The translations under genes were made by a program, and so were the position numbers. Positions 23,207-32,308 of a stretch of 64,000 bases of DNA are shown here, in pieces (the stretch's first letter is position 1; each line of letters opens with the position of its first letter). Where the stretch lies: contig NZ_CP154840.1 of the NCBI RefSeq assembly GCF_047301505.1, positions 744,001 through 808,000 of the forward strand. The letters are read 5' to 3'. The DNA is from Lysinibacillus_B sp031181585 (GTDB lineage: Bacteria; Bacillota; Bacilli; Bacillales_A; Planococcaceae). Under the pieces are notes generated by a model. It ran no database searches and was not told the DNA's origin. It worked only from the letters and a program-made list of their open reading frames with translations.

Positions 23207-24673
23207 GTAGATTGCGCGTCGTTCTTTAATGACGCGGATATTTTGCAATGTAGCATCTTCTGGTCCCTGTACAGGAAGACCAGCTTCAATGTTCATTTGA
23301 ATGTATTTGATATTGTCTTCGGTAATGACTTCGCCAGGGATGAAGATTGGGATACCTGGAGGATATACCATGATGAATTCTGCAGAAATGCGATCGTGTG
23401 CTTCAGAAAGCGGAATCACTTCTGTCTCTGCATAAAATGCATCACGTGGAGACATAGCAAGAGCCGGAATTTCCGGAACTTTTACATTCGGAACAGTCAC
23501 ACTTGCTTCTGAATTGAATGCTTGCGACATGCGTATTAAGGCATTGACGAGAATGTTCATTTCCTTTTTAGTATCGCCTAATGTCACTAAACACAAAATA
23601 TTATAAAGGTCGGATAGCTCGACTTCAATATTGGCGTTGTGGCGCAGCCACTCTTCCGCATCATGGCCCGTAATGCCTAAATCCTTCACACTAATCAATA
23701 GTTTGCAAGGATCCATGTCAAACGTTGCTGAAGAATGCAGCTTTTCGCGGCCGACACATGTCAAGTGAGGGATTGCATTAATACGCTTGCGTGTATCTTT
23801 CGCTAAACGAATCGCTTCATCAAGCAAATCATGTCCATTAATTGCCAACTGGCGTCGTGCACAGTCAAGAGAGGCAAGCAGCGGATAGGATGTGGACGTT
23901 GTTGTCAGCATGGAGAAGAACGCCTGAGCGCGCTTAGCTGATACTAGCCCTTCCCGGACATTTAAAATCGATGTCCCCGTCATCGATCCTCCTAATTTAT
24001 GCACACTTGTAGCTGCCATATCTGCACCGGCCTGCATGGCGGATAAAGGCAGTTCATCATGAAATTTGATGTGTACACCATGAGCCTCATCCACGACGAC
24101 GGGTATATCATGTGAATGGACGATTTCTACAATTCTCTTCAAATCAGCTGCAAAGCCGAAGTAAGTCGGATTAATCACTAAAACTGCTTTTGCATCTGGA
24201 TATTTTTGTAAGGCTTTCTCTACTGATTCTGGAGAGATGCCGTGGGAAATACCTAATTCTGGATCTACTTCTGGGTGAATGAAAATAGGAATAGCCCCCG
24301 CAAATACAATAGCCGACATAATCGATTTATGAACATTCCGTGGTACTAGAATTTTGTCACCCGGACCAACGACTGTCAGAATCATTGTCTGGATTGCACC
24401 ACTAGTACCTTGAACGGAAAAGAATGTATGATCAGCACCAAAAGCCTCGGCAGCTAAGCTTTGCGCTTCTTTAATCGCCGCTTTTGGAGAGTGTAAATCA
24501 TCTAGTGGAGCAATATTAATTAAATCAATTGATAAAACGTTGTCGCCGACGAATTCTCGAAACGCTGGGTCCATACCTGAGCCCTTTTTATGACCGGGAA
24601 TATGGAACTGGACAGGATGTCTGTTTCGGTGTTTAAGTAAAACGTCGAACAATGGAGTCTCTAACTGTGACAA
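23204..24673 (-). CDS. speA: Arginine/lysine/ornithine decarboxylase, SpeA type
   Basis: A 489-residue PLP enzyme of the fold-type I (prokaryotic Orn/Lys/Arg decarboxylase) family. The start is placed at TTG 24673 (SQLETPLFDVL), nine bases after GAGGTGG, rather than the GTG inside that site. Signatures: HIPGHKKGSGMDP, the PLP lysine in ATSVHKLGGSMTG, DEAHGVH and the C-terminal YPPGIPIFIPGE. SpeA makes agmatine from arginine, the first step of polyamine synthesis in B. subtilis, and sits in the same speA-yktA-yktB order there. Substrate choice (Arg or Lys) is inferred. Confidence 0.85.
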   Translation of the reverse strand: MSQLETPLFDVLLKHRNRHPVQFHIPGHKKGSGMDPAFREFVGDNVLSIDLINIAPLDDLHSPKAAIKEAQSLAAEAFGADHTFFSVQGTSGAIQTMILTVVGPGDKILVPRNVHKSIMSAIVFAGAIPIFIHPEVDPELGISHGISPESVEKALQKYPDAKAVLVINPTYFGFAADLKRIVEIVHSHDIPVVVDEAHGVHIKFHDELPLSAMQAGADMAATSVHKLGGSMTGTSILNVREGLVSAKRAQAFFSMLTTTSTSYPLLASLDCARRQLAINGHDLLDEAIRLAKDTRKRINAIPHLTCVGREKLHSSATFDMDPCKLLISVKDLGITGHDAEEWLRHNANIEVELSDLYNILCLVTLGDTKKEMNILVNALIRMSQAFNSEASVTVPNVKVPEIPALAMSPRDAFYAETEVIPLSEAHDRISAEFIMVYPPGIPIFIPGEVITEDNIKYIQMNIEAGLPVQGPEDATLQNIRVIKERRAIY

Positions 24674-24811
24674 CGCAGGTACCACCTCGCTTAATTGAAA
24701 TTTGAAAACAAAAGAATTATAGCACCTATTAACCAGTGTGACTATAAAAAAATTATAAATTTCACTATAACGATAAATAGCGTATATTTCAAAGAAAACG
24801 GAGGGAAATCT

Positions 24812-25771
24812 ATGAAGTGGGAAACACGTATAACAAAATTATTAAATATTGAGTATCCAATTATCCAGGGAGGGCTTGCCTATTTGGCTTATGCCGATCT
24901 TGCAGCGGCCGTATCAAATGCAGGAGGACTTGGTCAAATTACGGCGATGAGTCTGCCTTCGCCAGAAGCATTGCGTGCGGAGATAGAAAAAGTAAGGGCC
25001 CTCACGGACAAGCCGTTTGGCGTGAATTTTGCCATTGGACAACATGGCAAAGGATACGAACCAATGGTCGAAATAGCGAAAGAGATGAATGTTCCTGTCG
25101 TGACAATGACTGGAGGGAATCCGGCTCCTATTTTCGATATTTTACAAGATAGTGATTGTAAAAAGCTGGTGTTAGTTGCAGCGCGTCGTCAAGCACAAAA
25201 GGCAGAACAATTAGGGGCAGATGCTGTTATGGTTGTTGGACAAGAGGGTGGAGGCCATTTAGGGAGAGATGACATCGGTACAATGGTACTCGTTCCGCAG
25301 GTAGTAGATAGTGTTTCCATTCCCGTAATCGCATCAGGTGGTATTGGAGATGGACGCGGCTGGATGGCAGCGCATGCACTGGGAGCAGAAGGAATTGAGA
25401 TGGGAACGCGCTTCATTGCAACGAAGGAATGTGTGCATGCATCTGAAGCTTATAAAGAAGCACTGCTTGCGAGTACTGAAAATGATACAACAGTGATCAA
25501 ACGGTCTTTAGGCGCCCCGGCACGCGCTCTACGCAATGATTTTACTGAAAAAATCCTTAAGATTGAAGGCGAAACACCAACCTATGAGGCGCTGAAAGAC
25601 TATATCAGCGGTAAGGCTAATAAGCGTTATATTTATGATGGAGACGCTTCTCAAGGGTATGGCTGGGCTGGGCAGGTAACAGGTATGATTTCCGATGTTC
25701 CGACTGTAGCGGAGCTAATCGAGCGAATGGTTGTACAAGCGGAAGAAATCCGTTTAAAATGGGGGCAGTAA
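24812..25771 (+). CDS. Nitronate monooxygenase / FabK-like flavoprotein
   Basis: A 319-residue FMN-dependent TIM-barrel protein. ATG 24812 lies behind CGGAGGG; an upstream start would include non-conserved residues. Motifs: TRITKLLNIEYPIIQGGLAY, GGLGQITAMSLP, PFGVNFA, VGQEGGGHLGRDD, PVIASGGIGDGRG and MGTRFIATKE. The family includes nitronate monooxygenases and the enoyl-ACP reductase FabK; the GGGHLGR segment favours the nitronate monooxygenase side. It is transcribed divergently from speA and may run on into the UPF0223 gene. Confidence 0.82.
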   Translation: MKWETRITKLLNIEYPIIQGGLAYLAYADLAAAVSNAGGLGQITAMSLPSPEALRAEIEKVRALTDKPFGVNFAIGQHGKGYEPMVEIAKEMNVPVVTMTGGNPAPIFDILQDSDCKKLVLVAARRQAQKAEQLGADAVMVVGQEGGGHLGRDDIGTMVLVPQVVDSVSIPVIASGGIGDGRGWMAAHALGAEGIEMGTRFIATKECVHASEAYKEALLASTENDTTVIKRSLGAPARALRNDFTEKILKIEGETPTYEALKDYISGKANKRYIYDGDASQGYGWAGQVTGMISDVPTVAELIERMVVQAEEIRLKWGQ

Positions 25772-25832
25772 TGAAGAAATGGCAACTGCGCCTGACGTGA
25801 TTGCCCTATATCCGATAAAGGCAGGGAACAGC

Positions 25833-26102
25833 ATGGAATATTCATACCCATTATCGACGGATTGGACTACGCAGGAAATGGTAGATGTCGTCCAATTCTT
25901 TGAAGCAGTGGAAGCTGCTTATGAAAAAGGCATTAAACGAGAAGTATTCATGGCAAAGTATCGCCGTTTTAAAGAAGTTGTGCCCTCACAGGCAGAGGAG
26001 AAAACGATTTTCCGGCAATTTGAGCAAGCAAGCGGCTATGTGAGCTATAAAGCGGTGAAAATGGCCAAGGAATCAACAGATGGACAAATAATACGCTTAT
26101 AA
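25833..26102 (+). CDS. yktA: UPF0223 family protein (YktA)
   Basis: An 89-residue protein; the ATG at 25833 (MEYSYPLSTDWTT) after AGGGAAC matches the family start better than the ATG at 25779. Motifs: STDWTTQEMVDVVQFFEAVEAAYEKG and FKEVVPSQAEEK. Function unknown. In B. subtilis it follows speA, the order retained here except for the flavoprotein insertion. Confidence 0.85.
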   Translation: MEYSYPLSTDWTTQEMVDVVQFFEAVEAAYEKGIKREVFMAKYRRFKEVVPSQAEEKTIFRQFEQASGYVSYKAVKMAKESTDGQIIRL

Positions 26103-26130
26103 TTCATCACCCGTTAACGAGAAATAAAAA

Positions 26131-26172
26131 AAAAGTTGCAGAACCAAAAAAGAGGTTCTGCAACTTTTTTAT
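26131..26172. terminator. Bidirectional terminator
   Basis: AAAAGTTGCAGAACC pairs with GGTTCTGCAACTTTT around an A-rich loop, between yktA and the convergent ferrochelatase-like gene. Confidence 0.88.
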
Positions 26173-27081
26173 TTAGGCTGGTTGAATGTACGTTGTCACT
26201 AAGGCAGCGAGCGCATATACTGTGTCAAAGCTGTCGCCAGGGAACTCTGAAAGAGCGAAGGGAACACCTAACTCGTCGCATAATTCCCGGCACTCTTCCC
26301 CAATTTCAAAGTAGGATTCTACATCAGCAGTGAGGGCAAGTAGCTCGCAAGTGACAAAACCTGTACCACCTGCGGCATGTAATTCTCGAATCTTATCCTT
26401 TACATCAGGCTCCAGCCAGTTGGCTTTTCCTCTAGATGAACGGTATGTCGTATGGAAATTTTGAATACCTGCTGCGTCAGCAATGGCTATCGCCATTTCT
26501 ATAAATTGCTTTACGTAAATGGCATTACGCTCTGGGTCCAACGGCTGGCTATGAACCGTAAACAGTACATGCGCATTCTCCTGAGCAGCTACCGGCAGCC
26601 ACTTGTATGCACGTTTGACGCGTTCTGCATAAACATGGACGATTCCCTCATTCGTATGCCAATCTCTTATTGGGATATGCAAAAGGTCTTGACCGGCAAT
26701 CAAGTCTGCTACCTCTTTATGTACAGCACCACCACCTGAGGGTGAAGAAATAGGGTTAATCGGTAACGTTATAATCGTATTCACACCATCAGCTAAAGCA
26801 TTTTCAACAGCATCTTTGATGAATGGCGCTGTATGCTTGTAAGCATTATAAACTTTCACGGGTTCTTCTAGACGCTCATTCAACACTATTTCTAAGCCTT
26901 GTGCAATTCGTTGTGTAGAAGAAGCAATGAAGTCAGGGAAACCAGGCTTCTTAAAGGAGGCTGCAATATTATTCAGCATAGGACCAGGTACGGGTTTTCC
27001 GCTAAGAATGTGGCTGAAGTAACTAGCGATATCATCAATGGATGTTGGTGCGCCGTAAGCATAATGGATAATACCGATCAT
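26173..27081 (-). CDS. Ferrochelatase-like protein (HemH/CpfC family), Fur-linked
   Basis: A 302-residue protein; ATG 27081 (MIGIIHYAYGAPT) follows GAGGGGAG. It keeps the HemH/CpfC outline: AYGAPTSIDDIASYFSHI at the start, the His of LFTVHSQPL and the Glu in LTADVESYFEIGEECRELC. It lacks the usual ISPLAQIT segment and differs strongly from B. subtilis HemH, so it is probably a second, divergent chelatase paralogue. In Gram-positives the family puts iron into coproporphyrin III. A near-perfect Fur box lies 60 bases upstream, so it is likely induced by low iron. Confidence 0.75.
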   Translation of the reverse strand: MIGIIHYAYGAPTSIDDIASYFSHILSGKPVPGPMLNNIAASFKKPGFPDFIASSTQRIAQGLEIVLNERLEEPVKVYNAYKHTAPFIKDAVENALADGVNTIITLPINPISSPSGGGAVHKEVADLIAGQDLLHIPIRDWHTNEGIVHVYAERVKRAYKWLPVAAQENAHVLFTVHSQPLDPERNAIYVKQFIEMAIAIADAAGIQNFHTTYRSSRGKANWLEPDVKDKIRELHAAGGTGFVTCELLALTADVESYFEIGEECRELCDELGVPFALSEFPGDSFDTVYALAALVTTYIQPA

Positions 27082-27141
27082 ATGTTTAAAAACTCCCCTC
27101 AATTGGTAGTATAAGAAATATAAATTCAATTATATTGGAAG

Positions 27142-27156
27142 TGATAATCATTTTCA
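27142..27156. promoter_or_regulatory. Fur box before the ferrochelatase-like gene
   Basis: TGATAATCATTTTCA differs at one position from the 15-base Bacillus Fur consensus (TGATAATNATTATCA). It lies between the end of the DUF1054 gene and the start of the ferrochelatase-like gene, both on the minus strand, where the latter's promoter must be. Confidence 0.7.
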
Positions 27157-27172
27157 ATGAAAGAGGGGTGAA

Positions 27173-27208
27173 AAATAACAGATGTGCAACTTTCACACAT
27201 CTGTTACT
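27173..27208 (-). terminator. Terminator of the DUF1054 gene
   Basis: TAACAGATGTG (27176-27186) pairs with CACATCTGTTA (27196-27206); on the minus strand it is followed by TTTTTC. Confidence 0.75.
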
Positions 27209-27215
27209 AACAGAG

Positions 27216-27842
27216 CTATTTTCCCACCATGAGATTGTAAATTGGGAGCAAATCATCGAATGTTTCTTCTGCCAATTGCATAAACTCATCAGAAGAAAGC
27301 TTAATCGCTTCCTCCGCTGGAATATGGCGACCGACTAAAAATTCGCCTTTTTTCACATCTCGGACGCGCACAAGCAGCTGTTTAAGCTGTTCATCACGAG
27401 CTTCGCTTAAAGGAATGGCAAGAGGGGACATATGGTCTCCTGAAATGACGAAATTTTCACTCAATTGGTCAAAAATATTTATATGCTGAAGCAGGCGATC
27501 AGCCATTTCTGCTTTCTGCGGCGCTTCATAAATAATTCCCACAACGATGAATAAATGGCTTTCCCATAGGCCAATCTGGAAATGAGGCAATGCTTTATAC
27601 CCACGCTTGTATGGAGCAAAGGCAACCCAGGAATCTTTTGGAGGGTTTACGGTTCTGCGTGCATGCTTTGCAACATGCGGAAAGAACTCATCTCCTGTAT
27701 TTGCACTGAAGTAAGCTGAAAAGAATTCACCTAGGGTTTGAAACTTCGGACGGACGATTTGCGTCAGTGCTTCCATTCTTTCGTCTAATCCATTGATCAG
27801 GAAAACATGAAAGTCCTCAGTTTTCCATTGTACATTACTCAA
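27216..27842 (-). CDS. yktB: DUF1054 / UPF0637 family protein (YktB)
   Basis: A 208-residue soluble protein from ATG 27842 behind AAAGGAG. Family pattern: WKTEDFHVFLINGLDERMEALTQIVRPKF, FFPHVAKHARRTVNPPKDSWVAFAP, RGYKALPHFQIGLW and a C-terminal acidic helix. Function unknown. In B. subtilis yktB lies next to yktA; here the ferrochelatase-like gene separates them. Confidence 0.88.
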   Translation of the reverse strand: MSNVQWKTEDFHVFLINGLDERMEALTQIVRPKFQTLGEFFSAYFSANTGDEFFPHVAKHARRTVNPPKDSWVAFAPYKRGYKALPHFQIGLWESHLFIVVGIIYEAPQKAEMADRLLQHINIFDQLSENFVISGDHMSPLAIPLSEARDEQLKQLLVRVRDVKKGEFLVGRHIPAEEAIKLSSDEFMQLAEETFDDLLPIYNLMVGK

Positions 27843-27963
27843 AATTAGTAACTCCTTTCGATTTTATGTTTATTTTGTTAAGATTTTGGGAAAAAATCTT
27901 ATAACAAAAACTTTAGAGAAAGTCAAAGGTTTTTTCAAAAAAATACTAAGGAAGTGATGGAGA

Positions 27964-28161
27964 ATGAAACAGATGGTTAAAATTATACGCAAAGTTGACA
28001 TTGAAAAGCAATACGAGCAAATCCTGCGATTAGAATTGGATTATGAGCTGGCTTCCTTATATGCAGCAATGAAGAACAGTAACAAGGACGAAATGGAAAA
28101 ATCGAAAAAGCGATTAAAAGAAATTCACGGAGAATTAGAAGGTCTACATGCATATGCGTAA
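27964..28161 (+). CDS. ykzI: Small conserved protein, YkzI-like
   Basis: A 65-residue, charged, helical protein from ATG 27964 behind AGGAAGTGATGG. It has a predicted coiled-coil (EKQYEQILRLELDYELASLYAAM and EMEKSKKRLKEIHGELE). The name is from its place between yktB and suhB and its size; function is unknown. It has its own terminator. Confidence 0.6.
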   Translation: MKQMVKIIRKVDIEKQYEQILRLELDYELASLYAAMKNSNKDEMEKSKKRLKEIHGELEGLHAYA

Positions 28162-28182
28162 TAAAAATTTTATACCTAAGTA

Positions 28183-28224
28183 AAAAATCACTTGCTGAAT
28201 GTTCGGACAGCAGGTGATTTTTGT
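28183..28224 (+). terminator. Rho-independent terminator
   Basis: AAAAATCACTTGCTG pairs with CAGCAGGTGATTTTT around AATGTTCGGA. Confidence 0.85.
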
Positions 28225-28299
28225 TATACTAACTATATAATGTGAATCCAGCGTTATGTATGTTACATATTGAAACGGGAAGCGAAAGGTGGTTGTACT

Positions 28300-29097
28300 A
28301 TGGATTTAAAGCAGTTGGATACCTTTGCGAAGGAAATAATCATTGAAGCGGGAAAGCGGATTTGTGCCTCGTTTTCATATGATTTGAAAGTGGAAGTAGA
28401 AACGAAGTCCAGTCCCAATGATTTGGTGACAAATATTGACCGCGAAACGGAATTGTTTTTCATCGAGCAAATTCACAAATTCGATCCTTCACATAAAATT
28501 CTCGGCGAAGAGGGTATGGGAGAACATCCAGATTCGATGGAGGGCGTTGTGTGGATTATTGACCCAATCGACGGAACGATGAATTTTGTTAAGCAGCATC
28601 GCCACTTCATGATTACGCTTGGCATCTATATTGATGGAGTCGGCAAACTCGGTTACATATATGATGTCATGCGGGGGGACCTGTTTTACGCCATTGCCGG
28701 AGAAGGTGCCTGGTACAATGATTCTCCACTGCGTAAGCTGCAGCCGTTGACGATAGATGAAGCAGTGATTGGGATTAATGCAAGCTGGGTAACCCCAAAT
28801 GCGAAAATTAATCATGAAAAGTTGATTGATCTTATTAATACCGTGCGAGGAACACGCTCTTACGGCTCAGCCGCTATGGAAATCGCCTTTGTGGTAAGCG
28901 GCAAGCTGGATGCTTATATTTCTATGCGACTCGCGCCATGGGATATCGGCGGGGGGATTATTATTGCGAAAGAAGTAGGAGCTATTGCAACAAATTTACA
29001 TGGACAAGCTCCCGATTTAGTTGGTTCGGATACTTTTTTAATCGCTAATCCGCATATTCATCAATTAATTTTAGACAATTACATTGAAGAAAAATAA
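28300..29097 (+). CDS. suhB: Inositol-1-monophosphatase family phosphatase (SuhB)
   Basis: A 265-residue protein from ATG 28300 behind GAAAGGTGG. Metal-dependent phosphatase signatures: SSPNDLVTNIDRETE, LGEEGMG (metal-binding Glu pair), WIIDPIDGTMNFV (the DPxDGT motif) and APWDIGGGIIIAKEVG. It hydrolyses inositol or similar sugar phosphates; some family members also act on NADP or fructose-1,6-bisphosphate. Gene order matches B. subtilis yktC/suhB. A terminator follows. Confidence 0.9.
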   Translation: MDLKQLDTFAKEIIIEAGKRICASFSYDLKVEVETKSSPNDLVTNIDRETELFFIEQIHKFDPSHKILGEEGMGEHPDSMEGVVWIIDPIDGTMNFVKQHRHFMITLGIYIDGVGKLGYIYDVMRGDLFYAIAGEGAWYNDSPLRKLQPLTIDEAVIGINASWVTPNAKINHEKLIDLINTVRGTRSYGSAAMEIAFVVSGKLDAYISMRLAPWDIGGGIIIAKEVGAIATNLHGQAPDLVGSDTFLIANPHIHQLILDNYIEEK

Positions 29098-29101
29098 AAA
29101 A

Positions 29102-29137
29102 TACCGCCCTGCATGTTAGATGCCGGGCGGTTGTTTT
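29102..29137. terminator. Terminator between suhB and the ylaF-like gene
   Basis: ACCGCCC...GGGCGGT stem with TTGTTTT after it; also suits the convergent minus-strand gene. Confidence 0.75.
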
Positions 29138-29148
29138 ATGAGAAAAGC

Positions 29149-29367
29149 TTATAATAAGCCTGCTTCGATGAATTTTTTCTTTTGTTTCATGCCGGTCATA
29201 AAAATAAGACACACAGCGATGATACAAGCTAGAATGCCGATAATACCCGCTGTATCGTACTCATCTGTTCCTGCCATAAAGACAAGGGATACTGAGAAGC
29301 CGATTCCTATCATTGATAACAGGGCAGCTAATGAGTAGATAAACATAACAACTTTTGCTTTATTCAC
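29149..29367 (-). CDS. ylaF: YlaF/DUF5325-like small membrane protein
   Basis: A 72-residue protein from ATG 29367 behind GGAGG. Two hydrophobic helices (VVMFIYSLAALLSMIGIGFSV and IIGILACIIAVCLIFMTG) end in a basic tail KQKKKFIEAGLL, the DUF5325 pattern. Function unknown. It lies directly before typA, as in B. subtilis, but on the opposite strand. Confidence 0.7.
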   Translation of the reverse strand: MNKAKVVMFIYSLAALLSMIGIGFSVSLVFMAGTDEYDTAGIIGILACIIAVCLIFMTGMKQKKKFIEAGLL

Positions 29368-29422
29368 GAGAAATCCTCCTCTATCAAATCTTATGTGAAA
29401 ACATAATGCTCAATTTTCCGAA

Positions 29423-29451
29423 AAGACATTTGCGCCTACATGTGCTATAAT
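29423..29451 (+). promoter_or_regulatory. Extended -10 promoter for typA
   Basis: TGCTATAAT gives a TGnTATAAT extended -10 at 29443-29451; AAGACA sits 17 bases upstream. It is 40 bases before the typA start. Confidence 0.55.
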
Positions 29452-29492
29452 ATCACAGTTAAACAACTGAAAAAAGAATATGGAGTGGAATA

Positions 29493-31343
29493 ATGACAAA
29501 TTTACGTCAAGATTTACGTAACATCGCAATTATCGCGCACGTTGACCATGGTAAAACGACACTAGTAGACCAATTATTAAAACAATCTGGAACTTTCCGT
29601 TCGAATGAGCAAGTAGAAGAACGCGCAATGGACTCAAATGATATTGAGCGTGAGCGTGGTATTACTATTTTAGCAAAAAATACGGCGGTTAACTATAACG
29701 GTACTCGCATTAATATTTTAGATACACCAGGACACGCAGACTTCGGTGGAGAAGTAGAGCGTATTCTAAAAATGGTAGATGGCGTTCTATTAGTTGTAGA
29801 CGCTTATGAAGGCTGTATGCCGCAAACACGCTTCGTGTTAAAGAAAGCACTAGAGCAAAATTTAACACCAATCGTTGTTGTAAATAAAGTAGATAAAGAT
29901 TCAGCTCGTCCTGAAGAAGTAGTGGACGAAGTACTAGAGCTGCTAATTGAGCTGGATGCAAACGATGATCAGCTTGATTTCCCGGTTGTATATGCTTCAG
30001 GGGTAAACGGTACAGCATCATTAGATCCAAATCCTGCAAACCAGGAAGCAGATATGAAATGCTTATTCGAACAAATTATCGAGCATATTCCTGCACCAGT
30101 AGATAACTCAGAAGAGCCGTTGCAATTCCAGGTAGCATTACTTGACTATAACGATTTTGTTGGCCGTATTGGTATTGGCCGTGTGTTCCGCGGAACAATT
30201 TCTGTTGGGCAGCAGGTAGCATTAATGAAACTGGACGGTAAGGTGAAAAACTTCCGTGTAACAAAAATCTTCGGTTTCTTCGGTCTGAAGCGTGAAGAAG
30301 TCCAAACGGCAAAAGCTGGTGATTTAATCGCCGTTTCCGGGATGGAAGACATTAACGTAGGAGAAACAGTGTGTCCTATTGAGCATCAGGAAGCATTGAC
30401 GCCATTACGTATTGATGAACCAACATTACAAATGACGTTCTTAGTAAACAATTCACCGTTTGCTGGCCGTGAAGGGAAATGGGTGACTTCATCGAAAATT
30501 GAAGAGCGCCTGCGTTCTCAATTACAAACGGATGTTTCTTTACGTGTAGAAGATACTGATTCTCCGGATGCCTGGACAGTTTCAGGACGCGGTGAACTTC
30601 ACTTATCCATTTTAATTGAAAACATGCGCCGTGAAGGTTTTGAATTACAAGTATCGAAACCACAAGTAATTATTAAAGAAGTTGATGGTGTGAAATGTGA
30701 GCCGGTGGAACGTGTGCAAGTAGACGTACCGGAAGACAGCGTTGGTTCAATTATCGAATCACTAGGTATGCGTAAAGGCGAAATGGTGGATATGATTAAT
30801 AACGGCAACGGTCAAGTACGTATTATCTTCAATGTACCAGCCCGCGGTTTAATCGGCTATACAACAGAGTTTATGTCCTTAACAAAAGGCTTCGGTATTA
30901 TTAACCATACGTTTGAGTCTTATCAACCAGTTGTTCCTGGTAAAGTCGGTGGACGTCACCAAGGTGTTCTTGTATCGATGGAGAACGGTAAAGCAACAAC
31001 TTACGGTATGATGGGTGTCGAAGACCGTGGTACACTCTTTGTAGAGCCGGGTACAGAAGTTTATGAAGGCATGATCGTTGGTGAGAACACACGTGAAAAC
31101 GATATTACAGTTAACATCACAAAAATGAAGCAAAAAACAAATATTCGTTCAGCTAATAAAGATCAAACGAACGTTATTAAAAAGCCGCGTATTATGACGC
31201 TTGAAGAATCATTAGAATATTTAAGTGACGATGAATATTTAGAAGTAACGCCGGAATCAATTCGTCTGCGTAAGCAAATTCTAGATAAAAATGAGCGCGA
31301 ACGAATTGCGAAAAAGAAAAAATACGCTGAAACAGAAAAGTAA
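29493..31343 (+). CDS. typA: GTP-binding protein TypA/BipA
   Basis: A 616-residue translational GTPase from ATG 29493 behind GGAG. G1 AHVDHGKTT (about residues 15-23), the switch RERGITI, G3 DTPGHADF and G4 NKVDKDSARP are all intact, followed by EF-G-like domains and the BipA-specific C-terminus. It binds the 70S ribosome and helps ribosome assembly and growth under cold or stress. It is followed after 28 bases by ylaH, probably co-transcribed. Full length for the family. Confidence 0.96.
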   Translation: MTNLRQDLRNIAIIAHVDHGKTTLVDQLLKQSGTFRSNEQVEERAMDSNDIERERGITILAKNTAVNYNGTRINILDTPGHADFGGEVERILKMVDGVLLVVDAYEGCMPQTRFVLKKALEQNLTPIVVVNKVDKDSARPEEVVDEVLELLIELDANDDQLDFPVVYASGVNGTASLDPNPANQEADMKCLFEQIIEHIPAPVDNSEEPLQFQVALLDYNDFVGRIGIGRVFRGTISVGQQVALMKLDGKVKNFRVTKIFGFFGLKREEVQTAKAGDLIAVSGMEDINVGETVCPIEHQEALTPLRIDEPTLQMTFLVNNSPFAGREGKWVTSSKIEERLRSQLQTDVSLRVEDTDSPDAWTVSGRGELHLSILIENMRREGFELQVSKPQVIIKEVDGVKCEPVERVQVDVPEDSVGSIIESLGMRKGEMVDMINNGNGQVRIIFNVPARGLIGYTTEFMSLTKGFGIINHTFESYQPVVPGKVGGRHQGVLVSMENGKATTYGMMGVEDRGTLFVEPGTEVYEGMIVGENTRENDITVNITKMKQKTNIRSANKDQTNVIKKPRIMTLEESLEYLSDDEYLEVTPESIRLRKQILDKNERERIAKKKKYAETEK

Positions 31344-31371
31344 GTTTCACGTAAGGGAGAAAGGATGAAGG

Positions 31372-31737
31372 GTGTTGCTGAGTTTGGCACTTAACTTTGT
31401 TCAAGCATCTGAGGTCAGAGTAGGTACAGAAGCAGAAGTATTAAATGATTTAACAGGCATTAGCCACTTTATTTATGAAAATGCTCCTAACTATACAACC
31501 GCAGGATATATAGTGTTCTTTTCTGTATTTATTTTATGTGCCATTGTTTATCAATTAGGCTTTGCAAGAAAATTGAAGCTATGGCAAAACGTTATTATAT
31601 ATTGCTTTTTGTTTTTAGGATGTATTGTTCTGACATTCTTTGCGCTATCTTTGCCAATGATAGAGGGGCTAATCGTAGCAGCATTGTTTTTAGGGATTTA
31701 TAAACTTCGCTTATCACGTGAAAAGCAAGCGGAATAG
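31372..31737 (+). CDS. ylaH: YlaH-like membrane protein
   Basis: A 121-residue protein starting at GTG 31372, six bases after AAGGA. Three hydrophobic segments (YIVFFSVFILCAIVYQLGF, VIIYCFLFLGCIVLTFFAL, GLIVAALFLGIYKL) follow a soluble N-terminus with SHFIYENAPNYTTAGY. Family YlaH; function unknown. Same place as in B. subtilis, after typA. Confidence 0.82.
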   Translation: MLLSLALNFVQASEVRVGTEAEVLNDLTGISHFIYENAPNYTTAGYIVFFSVFILCAIVYQLGFARKLKLWQNVIIYCFLFLGCIVLTFFALSLPMIEGLIVAALFLGIYKLRLSREKQAE

Positions 31738-31856
31738 CTTAAATAGTTAATAACGAATAATGAGCAGGAAATACAGGGGCTGTAGGAGACCTACGAAAAA
31801 TCTCAAGATGAATTTCCCCTGGCGAGTTAGCTACTCAACTGAATAGGCAGTTTGGT

Positions 31857-31893
31857 TAAAACGAGTCCGGTGTTGTCCCGGACTCGTTTTTAT
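31857..31893 (+). terminator. Rho-independent terminator
   Basis: AAACGAGTCCGG-TGTTGT-CCCGGACTCGTTTTTATTTTT, ending the typA-ylaH transcript. Confidence 0.88.
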
Positions 31894-32308
31894 TTTTCTT
31901 CCATACATTTATTGTCATTGTTATTCAATGCGTATGAGGTTTTGATTAAATGATCAAATACTTTAGGAATCCTTTCATTCCTGGATGGAAAAAATGATTT
32001 TTGAACACTTGACCTTTTCTTAAGAATAAATGACCCCATTTTCAAAAAAGATGGGGAAACCTAAATATGGAGAATGGTTGAATACTATTCTTTCTGCGAC
32101 TGTTCCTATCATGGGTGCTTTTTTTATTTTCAGAAGATATATATTTAAAAAGAAGATTAGTAGAGGAGAATGACCCAAGTAAGTAAGTTTACTCAGGTCA
32201 TAGAAAAAAATACGGACATGTAATTATTTTTGATAAATATATAGTACTAAAGATGATCATTGGTTTATAAATTTACGGAGCAGATTGAAAGCCCTAGAAA
32301 GTAGAAGG
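31894..32308. other. Gap after typA-ylaH with one doubtful mini-ORF
   Basis: No supported gene. A 40-codon frame at 32051-32173 (MGKPKYGEWLNTILSATVP then a hydrophobic AFFIF and basic KKKISRGE tail) looks like a tiny membrane protein but has no ribosome site. A dyad TGACC...GGTCA at 32171-32201 follows it. It may be part of a small insertion together with the secreted-protein gene next door. Confidence 0.3.

Noticed and set aside
24673..24811. T-box or other leader between speA and the flavoprotein gene
   Set aside because: The interval is only 138 bases between divergent genes, with no T-box sequence or terminator hairpin.
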